Below are positions 7,920 through 16,892 of a stretch of 64,000 nt of DNA, in pieces. The notes beneath the pieces are model-generated. The model did no database searches. It worked only from the letters and a program-made list of their open reading frames with translations, and was not told the origin of the DNA. Within the stretch, counting starts at the first letter, position 1. Every line of letters begins with the position of its first letter. This DNA comes from PSRJ01 sp963825305 (GTDB lineage: Bacteria > Acidobacteriota > Terriglobia > Bryobacterales > Bryobacteraceae). Made by a program: the position numbers and the translations under genes. The stretch lies in contig CAWGTA010000004.1 of assembly GCA_963825305.1 (NCBI GenBank), forward strand, positions 434,001-498,000. The letters run 5' to 3'.

Positions 7920-10857
7920 TTAGAACGTGCCCGAGTAAACCGCGGGTGTGTAGCTGATCTGACTCGCCGATGCCGCCTGAATTACGATCTTCACGGATGC
8001 CGAATGGCCCGCTGCTAGTGCTTTCGTAGAAATCGTCAGGTACGGGTTACTGCCTGTGGTTCCGCTAGCGTTAGCAAGCGTGACGCCGGCGGGAAGGTTC
8101 GTCAGCACGAGTTGTATCGGCCCAGCAATCGATTGCTGGCTCTGATTCTGCACCGTCACCGTGCTTTGATACTTCTTGCTTGTCCGATTAAACACGAAAC
8201 TGGTGGACGTGATCTTCACCAGATTCGTCACATTAGTCGCGCCGGAGGACTGCGCAGCGGTCACGGTTATGGTCGCACCGTTGCTGTTCCAGTAATAGTT
8301 CGTGGCCCAGGCGGAATCGAAAACCCCGATCATCACCGTGTAGGTCCCGGTCGCCTGGGAAGCAGGCACGTTCCAAGTGTAGGTATACTGCTGCGATTGG
8401 CCGCCGGTGAAATTCTGGCCGCTCCATACGTTGGTGGATACGGCGGCTGCCGGCGCTGTTGAACACCTGCACTTCGATGTTCGCGTTCGTCAAAGCCGCG
8501 GTCCCGGTGTCGGTCACCGTGGCCTGTATGGATGTGCCGGTTCCGTGCACTACGCTCGCCGGCGTGGCCGTTGCCGACGACGAAAACGTGAGCGACGAAT
8601 TGACCGTGATGCTGGCGGCAGCATCGTTCCAATGCCACGTCTGCCAGGTTGCGCTGAACACGCCCAGGCTTACTCGGAAAGTTCCCGACGCCGCGGGTGT
8701 GAACGCCAGCGTATATTTTTGGGCCTGGTTCAGAGCGAAATTCTGCCCGGTGAAATTCTGCGAGGCCACCGTGTTGCCGCCCGCGTCGGCTACCAGGATT
8801 TGGACAATGCCGTTACCGAGCGTGTTGGCGGTATCGGTAATGGTCGCGGTGATGGTGGTGGGCTTTCCTTGCGCCACCGGATTCGGGGAGGCTGTGGCTG
8901 AGGAAGTGAACGCCGGCGGCAGAATGGGCGTGGCTGCAACCTCACTTGAGTTTCCGCTGGTGCCGCCCGCGTTGGTGGCGGAGACGACGTAGTAGTAGGT
9001 CGTGCCGTTGGTCAAGCCGGAGTTGCTATAAGTCGTCGCCGTGGCCGTGCCCAGAGTGGCATACGGCCCACCGCTCACGGTGCCGCGCTTCACGGTGTAG
9101 CTGGTTGCGCCGCCGCCGGCATTCCAGGTGAGCGTCACGGTGCCGCTGCCGACCGTGGCTGCCAACCCGGTAGGCGCAGTCGGGGGAGTCGTAATGCTGC
9201 CGGCGGGAACTACGAATAGCGTGATGCTTTGCGAAGGAACCGTGGCGGTGAGGGTGTTGTTGGCTACCGTGACGTCGGCGAGGCGCGCAATCGAAGTCTG
9301 CGATGCCGAGTTGATCTGCCAGGCCTGCGCCGTTCCGGTGGTGGCGAAGTTCGCCAGGCTCAACGTCACCGGCGTGCTGCCCTGCTGCTTGTTGATCACC
9401 ATCACGGTGAGCGCGCCATCAGAGCTGCGCGTGGAGGCGAAGGCCGAGAGATTGTCGGGGTTGGCAGTGGTTGTGGAGACGCTGACGTCGCCGAAGGTCC
9501 CGTTGTTGCCGTCGTAATTGCGGTAGATCTGGCTGGCGAGATAAGTGACGTAGTAAGTCGTGGGAGTGGTCCCTGTGTTCTTGGCCACGGTCCAGCGCGT
9601 AGCCAGGTCGAAGCCTTCGCGGCCGTAGATGCCCAGCACGTCCGCTTGCGTGGTCGCGCCGTTGAGGTTGGGTTCATCGCCCCAGTTGTACTCGGTGCAG
9701 CCGATCTGCAGTCCGGGATGATACTGCGCGACCATCGCCTTCAGCGTTGGAATCCAGTTCAGCACGCGTCCGTTGATGCCGATATCGCCGTACCAGGAGG
9801 GATCCTGAAACGTGGGATCCCACAGAATGCGCGTCTCGCGATTGCGCGCCTGCTGGCCCGCGAGCGAATCGTCGCTGCCGCCGGGCAGAGCGTTGTAGCA
9901 GTGAACGGTCAGGATGTCGATGAGCGGCGTGCCGGTCTGCTGCTTGTATGCGTAGAGCTGCTGCAGCAGCCAGGGGTAGTAATAGGTTTGGCTGTGCGTG
10001 TTGTAATCGGAATTCGCGGCGCTCGATCCGTTGGCCTGGTCGAGCCCGCTGAAATACATCGCCCACCAACTCCACTCCTCAAAGCCGATGATCTTGGCGT
10101 TCGGGTCGGCGGCGCGTATGGCTGTGGCGTAGGCCACGATCTTGTTGTACATCTCCTGGTAAGTCGACGGATTCGGGTGGACATCGCGATGCGTGGAATA
10201 CCAAAGCGATGGCTCGTTGTCGAGGATGTAATAGTGCACGCCGCCGGCGGTCGAGGCGGGACCGAAGGTGTTGACGAAGTGCTGCACCCAGGCTTGCTGG
10301 ATAGCCGCGCTGTTGGCGACACCAGTGTCCAGCGGATTGTTGCCGGTGATGTTCTTACCGGTGGCGGAGCTCACGCCGTTCCCGGCATCGGAATTCCACG
10401 GATCGGTAGCGGTCTGCGCGCCGTACTTTTTCACCGAGAAGCCCGCCAGGGTGCTCCGATTCGTTCCGAGGTTGGCGAGATAGTCGATCATCGGGATGGT
10501 GAACAGGGGTTGCGCGCCATTGCCGGCCGAGCGCGTGGTGGTGACATACTGGTCGGCCGACCCGCTGGGCGAACCGCTGCCATCGGAGTAGGTCTCGAAA
10601 TACCAGTCGGCTGCCGCGGAATGCGCGTCGATCTGCCAGTTGTACCGCGTGGTCGAGTTCCCGCCCCAGCGATTGAGCGGAGCATTCAGCGCCTGCATGT
10701 CGTGCGCATCCCCGTAGGCGATGCCGTAAATGTTGGGATTGATGGGATGGCGATTGGCGCTGGCGTCCACGCTGACGGATGTCGCGGGATTCTGGGCAAA
10801 GGCGAGAATGGCGCTCAGCGTTGCGATAGTTAGGAAGGCGATGGGCTTGCTCGGCAT
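7920..10857 (-). CDS. Secreted modular glycoside hydrolase family 44 (endoglucanase/xyloglucanase type), one frameshift
   Basis: Extracellular beta-glycanase of about 980 residues. Signal peptide (FLTIATLSAILAFA), then a GH44 catalytic domain to about residue 550. The acid/base glutamate is in LDNEPSLW (E215) and the nucleophile in GCTEYNWG (E389), the two glutamates known in family 44. A fibronectin type III domain (about 560-645) follows, then two similar beta-sandwich modules that each contain a TATPxxVxxG-like start and an NFxxxQxQxYTxxW-like segment, then a C-terminal domain of about 90 residues. The frame breaks near 8440-8447 inside the second module; the next frame (VSTNVWSGQNFTGG onwards) restores it to the stop at 7920. 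Likely degrades plant glucans outside the cell. Confidence 0.88.
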
Positions 10858-10934
10858 GGGGCATGCTCCTGATAGTTATGAATAATCGGTACTACACGTA
10901 CTGATATCGTAGGGGCGACTGCGATCAAACTTCT

Positions 10935-11428
10935 ATGGAAACTTCAGTTAGCGAGGAGAATAACGAGAGATTCCGCACGTTTGCGGCTGGCGCAATTCGT
11001 GTTGCTCACGTCCCTTGGGTTTCCGGCCCGCAGGTCCCAACCGCCCAACCTAAATTCGAAGTCGCATCAGTCAAGCCAAACAATACTGACGAGCGGATGG
11101 ATAATGGGGCGGTGGTGACGGATATTTGGGAAGAACATCCCGACGATAGCCTGGATCGAGATTGCGTCGGGGTTAGTTCCAGCTCGTAGGATCGGCCTGG
11201 ATTTCAACTGCGAAGTTCGACATTGAGGCAAAGCATCGCGACATGAAGGAGTCGCCTGTTTACTCCCTGGTGGCGGCACGCCGCGGACTCAAGATGAAAC
11301 CATCCAAGGATCAAACAGTTTGGGCCGGCGATTTTCCAGAGGGTTCACCAGTGGCCGGCCAACCACGGGCGGAGGTCCCACGGAACTCCGCCATGAGACC
11401 AGGCGGGAATTTAACCCTGTCGGTTTAA
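10935..11428 (+). pseudogene. Remnant of a TIGR03435-family protein
   Basis: The stretch QPKFEVASVKPNN near 11043-11082 is the signature opening of TIGR03435, a family strongly expanded in Solibacter. About 120 bases later, in a different frame, comes KFDIEAKHRDMKESPVYSLVAARRGLKMKP, which matches the middle of that family (the 'MPVYALVVAKNGPKLKP' type segment). The pieces are in separate frames, the central part is missing and the 3' half is absent, so this is a decayed gene. It occupies most of the otherwise gene-free interval 10858-11534 upstream of the GH44 gene. Confidence 0.7.
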
Positions 11429-11443
11429 ACGCGCTCGTCAGCA

Positions 11444-11527
11444 GGAAAACCGCCAGACTGTGGCGGTTTTCGCCTTTAACTTATTGATCCTTCAGGAAAG
11501 AGGCCGCCACAGTCTGGCGGTTTTTCC
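11444..11527. repeat. Inverted repeat with self-complementary arms, possible bidirectional terminator
   Basis: Arms at 11444-11466 and 11504-11527 are complementary apart from one extra A. Each arm is itself a hairpin: AAAACCGCCA, loop GACTG, TGGCGGTTTT, i.e. a 10-base stem ending in T residues. Each half therefore resembles a Rho-independent terminator, and the second one would stop transcripts arriving from either side at the end of the YdeI-like gene (stop at 11535). Confidence 0.7.
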
Positions 11528-11534
11528 CGGGGCC

Positions 11535-12086
11535 TCACTTCAATCCGAGTTTTTTGCCGGCCGCCAGCAGGCGGATGGCTTCTTCGAGCCGCTTCGCTTT
11601 CGTCTCCTCCCGCTTTGCGGAATCGATCCACATGACGTACATGCGCCGGTGTGACGGCGCCAGGCTCTCGAAATATTTCTCTGCTGCCGGGTGAATTTTA
11701 AGAGCCTTCTGGATGTACGGTGGGACCTTCGCCGGCACTCGCGGCGGCGCATCATAGCCGCGATCGGTTGGCGGGCGCTCCAATCCCGCTGGCGTCATGC
11801 GGCCACTTCCCTTCAGTTCCGCGAAGCGTTTGCGATTTACGGCCGACCATTTGCTGTCCGGCTTGCGCGGCGTGAACTTGCGGGCATACCGATCGTCATC
11901 GAGCCGTTTGATTAAGCTGTCGATCCAGCCGAAACACAGCGCCTCATCGAGGGCATCCATATAGGCGACGGATGCGCGCTTGGTGTGAGGCTTGTAGAAG
12001 ACGAGCCACACTTCAGATTCGGTGGCGTGGTGCTTGGCGAGCCATGCCCGCCATTGGTCGCAGTTGCGGGCGTCGACGGTTTTCAA
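11535..12086 (-). CDS. YdeI/OmdA-like protein (bacteriocin-protection family)
   Basis: A 183-residue cytoplasmic protein of the YdeI/OmpD-associated family. Diagnostic stretches are EVWLVFYKPHTKRASVAYMD, DEALCFGWIDSLIKRLDDDR and KFTPRKPDSKWSAVNRKRF, with a C-terminal helical region ending in GKKLGLK. Family members start MKTVxARN; here the equivalent is a TTG at 12086 (LKTVDARNCDQW). The open frame runs further upstream only because the palindrome at 12091-12178 happens to be open, so I do not include it. Biochemical role is poorly defined; some homologues are linked to bacteriocin or polymyxin resistance. Confidence 0.82.
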   Translation of the reverse strand: MKTVDARNCDQWRAWLAKHHATESEVWLVFYKPHTKRASVAYMDALDEALCFGWIDSLIKRLDDDRYARKFTPRKPDSKWSAVNRKRFAELKGSGRMTPAGLERPPTDRGYDAPPRVPAKVPPYIQKALKIHPAAEKYFESLAPSHRRMYVMWIDSAKREETKAKRLEEAIRLLAAGKKLGLK

Positions 12087-12090
12087 GGTT

Positions 12091-12178
12091 GTGGGGCCGG
12101 CCCTTCGTGGCCGCAGCCGCCCTTTCGGGCGGCGAAGCCCGCCGGAAGGCGGGCTTGCAGGCCGAAGGCCTGCCCCAC
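12091..12178. repeat. Palindromic multi-hairpin repeat (closing stem GTGGGGC/GCCCCAC)
   Basis: An 88-base element closed by GTGGGGC (12091-12097) and GCCCCAC (12172-12178). It contains three hairpins in series: GCCGCCC/GGGCGGC, AAGCCCGCC/GGCGGGCTT and GCAGGCC/GGCCTGC. It fills the gap between the stop of the NHL protein gene (12179) and the start of the YdeI-like gene. The design, several hairpins inside one closing stem, is the same as in family A (4315-4406) although the sequence differs. Confidence 0.75.
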
Positions 12179-13423
12179 TTACTTCTTCGGCCACACCACG
12201 CCCTGGTCCTTCGACGTCACCGGCGCGATACCTTTAAAGGTGAACTTTTGCACGCGTTGCCCGCGGTAGGTCTCTGTCTCGTAGATGTTGCCTTTGGAAT
12301 CCGTCGCGATGCTGTGCACACCGTAGAATTCGCCGGGCTGCCGTCCACCTTCGCCGAATGAGGTCAGCACCTCCAGCGAGTTGCGGTCCACAATGTGGAT
12401 CCGGCCGTTCTCGCCGTCGGATACATAGATGTACTTCTGTTGCGGATCGGCGGAGAAGGCCATATCCCATACCGATCCGGAACCGAGCGTCTGCTTCTCG
12501 ATAAACGCTTCCTTCACGAACGTCCCATCCGGCTTGAACACCTGGATGCGGTCGTTCTGGCGGTCGCAGACGTACAGCAAATCATCGTGGGCCAGCATGG
12601 CGCAATGCACCGGATTGCGGAACTGCTGGGCCGGCGGCGCATCGGGCTTGTACGGACCCAGGTTGGCGTCGCTCGGCTTGTTGCCGTACGCGCCCCAGTG
12701 CCGCTTGTATTTGCCGGTCTCGGAGTCGAATACGATCACACGATGGTTGCCGTAGCCATCGGAGACATAGATTTCCTGGCGCTTTTCGTCGACGAAGATT
12801 TTCGCCGGCAGCCGCAGGTTCTCGGTATCGTTGCTGCCCTTGCTATGGCTGGGCTTGCCGATCTGCATGAGGAACTTGCCCTGGTTCGTAAACTTCAGAA
12901 TCTCGTTGTCGTGGTAACTGTCCACGCCGCCTTGCTCTTCATCCTGTCCATTGACGGCGCCGCGCCCGCTCTGCGGTCCACGGCCGTTGCCGCCGATCCA
13001 AACGTTGCCTTTGCTATCGACCGTGATCCCGTGGTTCGATTCGGGCCAGTCGTAGCCGCTGCCCGGGCCGCCCCAGGACTGCAACAGTTTGCCGGACGAA
13101 TCGAATTCCAGAATGGGCGGCGCCGCCTTGCAGCACTGCGCGATGGGCGGGGTGGTGGTGGCATGTTGCTCACCCGCCTCCAGCGAACCGGGACGATGAA
13201 TGATCCAGATATTGTCCTGCGAATCCGCCGATACGCCGATGGACTGGCCCAGTATCCAATGGTTGGGCAGCGGCTTGGGCCAGAACGGGTCCACTTCGAA
13301 GCGCGGCGCCATCACCTCCGCGGCGTGAACCACCGCCCGTTGGCTTAGCAGGGCCGAGCGAACTCCCAGCGCGCCCGCCAACACCAGTACCGTTGCGCCG
13401 ATAGCGTAGAGATGGCGTTTCAT
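12179..13423 (-). CDS. Secreted NHL-repeat six-bladed beta-propeller protein
   Basis: A 414-residue exported protein: signal/anchor segment at residues 5-28 (YAIGATVLVLAGALGVRSAL), then NHL-type blades with repeated D-x-G-N-V/I-W/Y motifs (DSQDNIWII, DSKGNVWIGG, DEKRQEIYVSDGYGNHRVIVFD, YVCDRQNDRIQVF, YVSDGENGRIHIVD, DSKGNIYETE). Similar propellers occur in peptidyl-glycine alpha-amidating lyase-like proteins, but catalysis cannot be confirmed from sequence. The ATG overlaps the stop of the upstream cupin gene (ATGA), indicating a two-gene operon. A ligand-binding or lyase role in the periplasm is possible. Confidence 0.85.
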   Translation of the reverse strand: MKRHLYAIGATVLVLAGALGVRSALLSQRAVVHAAEVMAPRFEVDPFWPKPLPNHWILGQSIGVSADSQDNIWIIHRPGSLEAGEQHATTTPPIAQCCKAAPPILEFDSSGKLLQSWGGPGSGYDWPESNHGITVDSKGNVWIGGNGRGPQSGRGAVNGQDEEQGGVDSYHDNEILKFTNQGKFLMQIGKPSHSKGSNDTENLRLPAKIFVDEKRQEIYVSDGYGNHRVIVFDSETGKYKRHWGAYGNKPSDANLGPYKPDAPPAQQFRNPVHCAMLAHDDLLYVCDRQNDRIQVFKPDGTFVKEAFIEKQTLGSGSVWDMAFSADPQQKYIYVSDGENGRIHIVDRNSLEVLTSFGEGGRQPGEFYGVHSIATDSKGNIYETETYRGQRVQKFTFKGIAPVTSKDQGVVWPKK

Positions 13424-13869
13424 ACGTCGTCCCTTCCAATGTTGACGATGAAATACTCCGCGCGCGTGGTGCCTACGTTCTTGGCGTTGTGCAACTCGTT
13501 GGAGCCGATAAACCCCACGTCGCCGGGACCCAGCCGATACGGCTTACCGGAAATCGTCAACTCCATGGTGCCCAAGCGCACCAGCATCATTTCCTCACGC
13601 AGATGCATGTGGGGCGGATGATTCACTTCGCCGGGCGCGATGTCGCTCTGGTGGCTCTCCATCTTGAAACCGGTGTGCGTCTTGCCGGTGAACATGCGGC
13701 GCTGTTTGTTCTTCCCGTTGGTGGTCACGGGCAGTTCATTATAGAGATAGCTCTTGGTGGTCAGGAGCGGCAACTTCTCTACGCCAGGCGCCTCTGCGGA
13801 CTGCGCGGAAGCATTGGCGGCCGCCAGAGCGGGAAGCAGAAGGCCTAAGTCTCTGCGCGAGTACTTCAT
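13420..13869 (-). CDS. Tat-exported cupin domain protein
   Basis: A 149-residue single-domain cupin. The start at 13869 gives a Tat signal (KYSRRDLGLLLPALAAANASA); the frame is open 36 bases further upstream but only this ATG places the twin arginine near the N-terminus. The metal-binding cupin motif 1 is seen as HPPHMHLREEMMLVRLGTME and motif 2 around PGDVGFIGSNELHNAKN. Export of a folded metal-bound protein by Tat fits a cupin. Its gene overlaps the start of the NHL propeller gene by four bases, so the two proteins probably act together in the periplasm. Confidence 0.85.
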   Translation of the reverse strand: MKYSRRDLGLLLPALAAANASAQSAEAPGVEKLPLLTTKSYLYNELPVTTNGKNKQRRMFTGKTHTGFKMESHQSDIAPGEVNHPPHMHLREEMMLVRLGTMELTISGKPYRLGPGDVGFIGSNELHNAKNVGTTRAEYFIVNIGRDDV

Positions 13870-13952
13870 AAACACTCTCCTCGTCCGTGGGTTTTCGGGA
13901 CCCAAACACTATACATCGCGCCAGCGGCTGCGGCTAGGGGCGGGTCGCCGAC

Positions 13953-14393
13953 TCAATCCAGCTTCTCAGCGTTGATCTCGATCAGGTGGCGGTCGGGGTC
14001 CAGGATGTAGATCTGTGGGTATCCAGTGATGGGTTGCGGCAGCGCGCGCACCAGCATGAGATCGGCGCCGTCCGCATCTTCGCGGTAACCCTTCGAGCGC
14101 AGGAATTCCATCGTGGCGCGATAGCTTTTGACGCGCACCGCGAAATGGAGGTCGCCCGGATCGATGCTCTTGTTTTCGCGATAGGTGACGTCGGTGTGCG
14201 CCAGAATCAGGTGGAGTTCCCGATGGCCGGCCACCTGGAACCAGGCGCCCTGGAACGGAAAATTGGGCCTGGGGATTTCCCGCAGGCCGAGAATCTCGCG
14301 ATAGAACTCCCTGGACCGATCCAGGTTACTGACGGGAATGCTGACGTGGTGGAGCGCTTCGATGTCCATGGCCTCGTCATATTGTATTGCCAA
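13953..14393 (-). CDS. VOC (glyoxalase/bleomycin resistance-like) family protein
   Basis: A 146-residue vicinal-oxygen-chelate protein. It has the paired beta-alpha-beta-beta-beta halves: HHVSIPVSNLDRSREFYREILGL at the N-terminus and LHFAVRVKSYRATMEFLRSKGY then IYILDPDRHLIEIN at the C-terminus. Metal ligands are likely the first His (LHHVSI), E/H in the middle (ELHLIL) and the final Glu (LIEIN). The first eight residues before MDIEALHH may not be translated, as an internal ATG aligns better with family starts. The specific substrate (thiol conjugate, dioxygenase substrate or antibiotic) is not predictable. Confidence 0.87.
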   Translation of the reverse strand: MAIQYDEAMDIEALHHVSIPVSNLDRSREFYREILGLREIPRPNFPFQGAWFQVAGHRELHLILAHTDVTYRENKSIDPGDLHFAVRVKSYRATMEFLRSKGYREDADGADLMLVRALPQPITGYPQIYILDPDRHLIEINAEKLD

Positions 14394-14459
14394 CCACGTA
14401 CGACCCGGCTTCGTCCTGTATTTAAACTAACCGAAGGCTGGCATTTCTAAAGAATTTTC

Positions 14460-14578
14460 GATATTATTAATGTCGCAACTTTGCGTGTTGCCCGAACGGA
14501 CGCAAGGGTCCGCGGATTGCTCGATGCCACGTCGATGGCCATCGAGCAGCTCAAGCGAGGGACGGAAAATCACGGATC
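14460..14578 (+). other. Structured leader candidate upstream of the DegT aminotransferase gene
   Basis: This 120-base stretch is AT-rich at its 5' end (ATATTATTAATG), then contains a small stem GGAC/GTCC around 14498-14511 and a 9-base stem TGCTCGATG/CATCGAGCA (14518-14526 and 14540-14548) shortly before GGGACGGA, a plausible ribosome site. It does not match a riboswitch I can name. It may be a simple 5' leader with a hairpin. Confidence 0.3.
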
Positions 14579-15719
14579 TTGACTAAGAAAACTATATCAC
14601 TTTCGTCCCCGTGTTTTCGCGGTAATGAAAAGAAGTACGTAAACGAGTGCCTCGATTCCGGATGGATCTCTTCCCTAGGGAACTTTGTGGGGCGCTTCGA
14701 AGCAGATTTCGCGCGCTACTGCGGCGTGCGCCATGCCATAGCCACTAGCAATGGGACCTCCGCACTTCACTTGGCTTTGCTGGCACTGGGTGTGCGTCCT
14801 GGCGATGAGGTAATCGTCCCCACCTTCACATACATTGCGACGGTGAACGCGATCTCCTATTGCAATGCCGTGCCCGTCCTCGTCGATTCCGAAGAATCGA
14901 CGGGGAATCTGGACCCCTGCCAGATTGAGAGGCGAATCACTTCTCGAACCAAGGGGATCATCGCAGTGCACTTGTACGGACAGGTGGCCCGCATGGATCC
15001 GATCGTCGAGATTGCCAGGTCTCGAGGGCTTTTCGTTCTCGAGGATGGGGCTGAGGCACACGGAAGCGAATACCGTGGCCGAAAAGTGGGAGCCTTGGGG
15101 GATGCCTGCGCTTTCAGCTTCTATGGCAATAAGATTATTACGACTGGTGAAGGCGGAATGGTCACTACGAACGACGACTCCGTAAACGCCGCCGTACACT
15201 TGTTGCGGAACCAGGGCATGCAACCGGACCGGCGTTACTGGTTCCCTGCGGTCGGCTACAACTACCGCATGACCAATATGCAGGCTGCTGTTGGAGTGGC
15301 GCAGCTTGAGAATATCGACTGGAACCTGGAGCGCAGGCGGCTCTTGGCGTCGTGGTATGAGAAGCATCTCTCCGGCCTGCAAGACGTCCATCGGACTGCC
15401 GCAGGAAATGCCTTGGGCGAAGAAAGCGTTTTGGATGTGTAATGTTTTTCTGAAAGATGGCTCCAGGGAGCGCGACGAGGTCATGCGCCGATTGGAGCAG
15501 GCCGGTATTGAAACACGTCCGACGTTCTATCCCGCGCATTTGATGCCTCCCTACCGCGAGCCGGAAGGAAGTTATCCGGTGGCCGAACGAATTAGCGCCT
15601 GCGGGATCAGCTTGCCAACCCACTGTTCTCTGGAAGAAGAGGATGTCGCTTATATCGCGGACCAACTGGCCATGGCGCTGGAACGGGCCCCGGTGGCACA
15701 GGTTTCCGGCGGAAGTTGA
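14579..15719 (+). CDS. DegT/DnrJ/EryC1/StrS sugar aminotransferase, one frameshift
   Basis: PLP-dependent nucleotide-sugar aminotransferase of about 380 residues, the family that makes amino sugars such as perosamine for surface polysaccharides. The PLP lysine is in FSFYGNKIITTGEGG (K185); TSNGTSALHLAL and DGAEAHGS motifs are typical. The first frame ends at 15442, but the family's C-terminal half continues in the next frame from GLPQEMPWAKKAFWM to the stop at 15719; the shift lies near 15380-15400. Start is TTG at 14579 behind GGGACGGA. The stop overlaps the TTG that begins the glycosyltransferase frame, so the two genes are coupled. Confidence 0.87.
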
Positions 15720-16843
15720 ATCCGCAGAGTCATCCCGCGAAAGCGCGGATTGTCGGGTTGTCCATCTCGTCCCTGCCGCGTTCGGTGCTAGCGGCGTTTT
15801 TGGAGGAGCGGAACGCTACGCGCTCGGGCTGGCACAGTCCATGGCGCAATACACGCCCACCACGTTGCTCACCTTCGGCGACCAGGATCAGCTTGGAAAC
15901 CATCGGTGAATTGCAGATCCGGGTGATGGGCAACCCGTGGCGGGTGCGTGGCCAACAAGCTAATCCGATGTCTTGGTCGCTGTTCCGCTACCTGGCCCAA
16001 GCGGACATAGTGCACTGTCATCAACAGCATATTCTGTCCAGCAGTCTCGCTGCGTTGTTCTGCCGAACAACCGGCAGGCGGATTTTTGTGAGTGACCTTG
16101 GCGGTGGAGGCACAGACTTTTCGAGTTACGTGTCAACGGATCGCTGGTATCATCGGCACCTGCACATCAGCGAATTCAGCCTTCGCGTTTTCGGCCACAC
16201 CGGCAATCCACTCGCCGAAGTCATCTATGAAGGCGTAGATACGACGAAGTTTTGCCCTGCCGAGGGGGTACGACGCGAGCCAGTGGTTATCTTTGTGGGC
16301 CGCATTCTTCCCCACAAGGGCTTGAACGATCTGATTAGCGCGATGCCGGAGCACCTCCGGTTGGAGATCGTTGGGCAGCCCTATGATGAACGTTATGCAC
16401 AAGACCTGCGTGACATGGCTTACGGAAAGAACGTGGTGTTCCGGTCGGACTGCAACGACGAGGAGTTGGTGGAAATGTATCGCCGCGCGGTTTGCGTGGT
16501 GATGCCGAGCGTCTATCGCTCGATGTATGGAGATTACACTGCGGTGCCGGAGCTCCTGGGAACCAGCCAACTGGAAGGCATGGCCTGCGGCACACCCGCA
16601 ATCGTTACGGATGCCGGTGGACTGCCGGAGACGGTTATCGATGGAGTAACCGGGTTTATTATCCCCCCCAACGATCCAGCCGCACTTGGTGAGAAAATTT
16701 CCTGGCTCGCCGCCGATCCGGCCTGCGTGGAAGAGATGGGGAAGGCGGCGCGTCGACACGTCCTGGAAAAATTCACCTGGCCGCTGGTCGTTCGCCGCTG
16801 CCTGGAGATTTACCGGAAACCAAAGCAGAGGAAGCCAAAGTGA
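15716..16843 (+). CDS. Glycosyltransferase family 4 (GT-B), N-terminal frameshifts
   Basis: Retaining glycosyltransferase of about 375 residues. C-terminal domain: VIFVGRILPHKGLNDLI for the start of the sugar-nucleotide domain and LEGMACGTPAIVTDAGGLPE for the GT4 donor-binding motif. The N-terminal Rossmann half (RVVHLVPAAFGASG, then FGGAERYALGLAQ) is in a different frame between about 15760 and 15900, so at least one shift near 15885-15900 is needed. The start is also uncertain because that frame has no start codon of its own; TTG at 15716 plus a further shift near 15750-15775 is one solution. Likely adds a sugar to a surface glycan together with the DegT enzyme. Confidence 0.82.
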   Translation: MNPQSHPAKARIVGLSISSLPRSVLAAFLEERNATRSGWHSPWRNTRPPRCSPSATRISLETIGELQIRVMGNPWRVRGQQANPMSWSLFRYLAQADIVHCHQQHILSSSLAALFCRTTGRRIFVSDLGGGGTDFSSYVSTDRWYHRHLHISEFSLRVFGHTGNPLAEVIYEGVDTTKFCPAEGVRREPVVIFVGRILPHKGLNDLISAMPEHLRLEIVGQPYDERYAQDLRDMAYGKNVVFRSDCNDEELVEMYRRAVCVVMPSVYRSMYGDYTAVPELLGTSQLEGMACGTPAIVTDAGGLPETVIDGVTGFIIPPNDPAALGEKISWLAADPACVEEMGKAARRHVLEKFTWPLVVRRCLEIYRKPKQRKPK

Positions 16844-16892
16844 CTTCGTGGCGCGGGCTATGCCCTGCGAACGGAGATTCTCAGTGACCCTG

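Noticed and set aside
9229..10833. 534-residue open frame on the plus strand
   Set aside because: Antisense to the GH44 catalytic domain, which has both active glutamates; no motif in the antisense product.
11960..12194. Longer N-terminus for the YdeI-like protein (up to 12194)
   Set aside because: The extra 36 codons come from the palindrome at 12091-12178 and do not match the family, which begins at the LKTVDARN position.
14490..14515. c-di-GMP (GEMM) riboswitch before the DegT gene
   Set aside because: A GGACGCAAGG string recalls part of the motif, but the conserved 5' half (GCACAGGGCAAACC) is absent.
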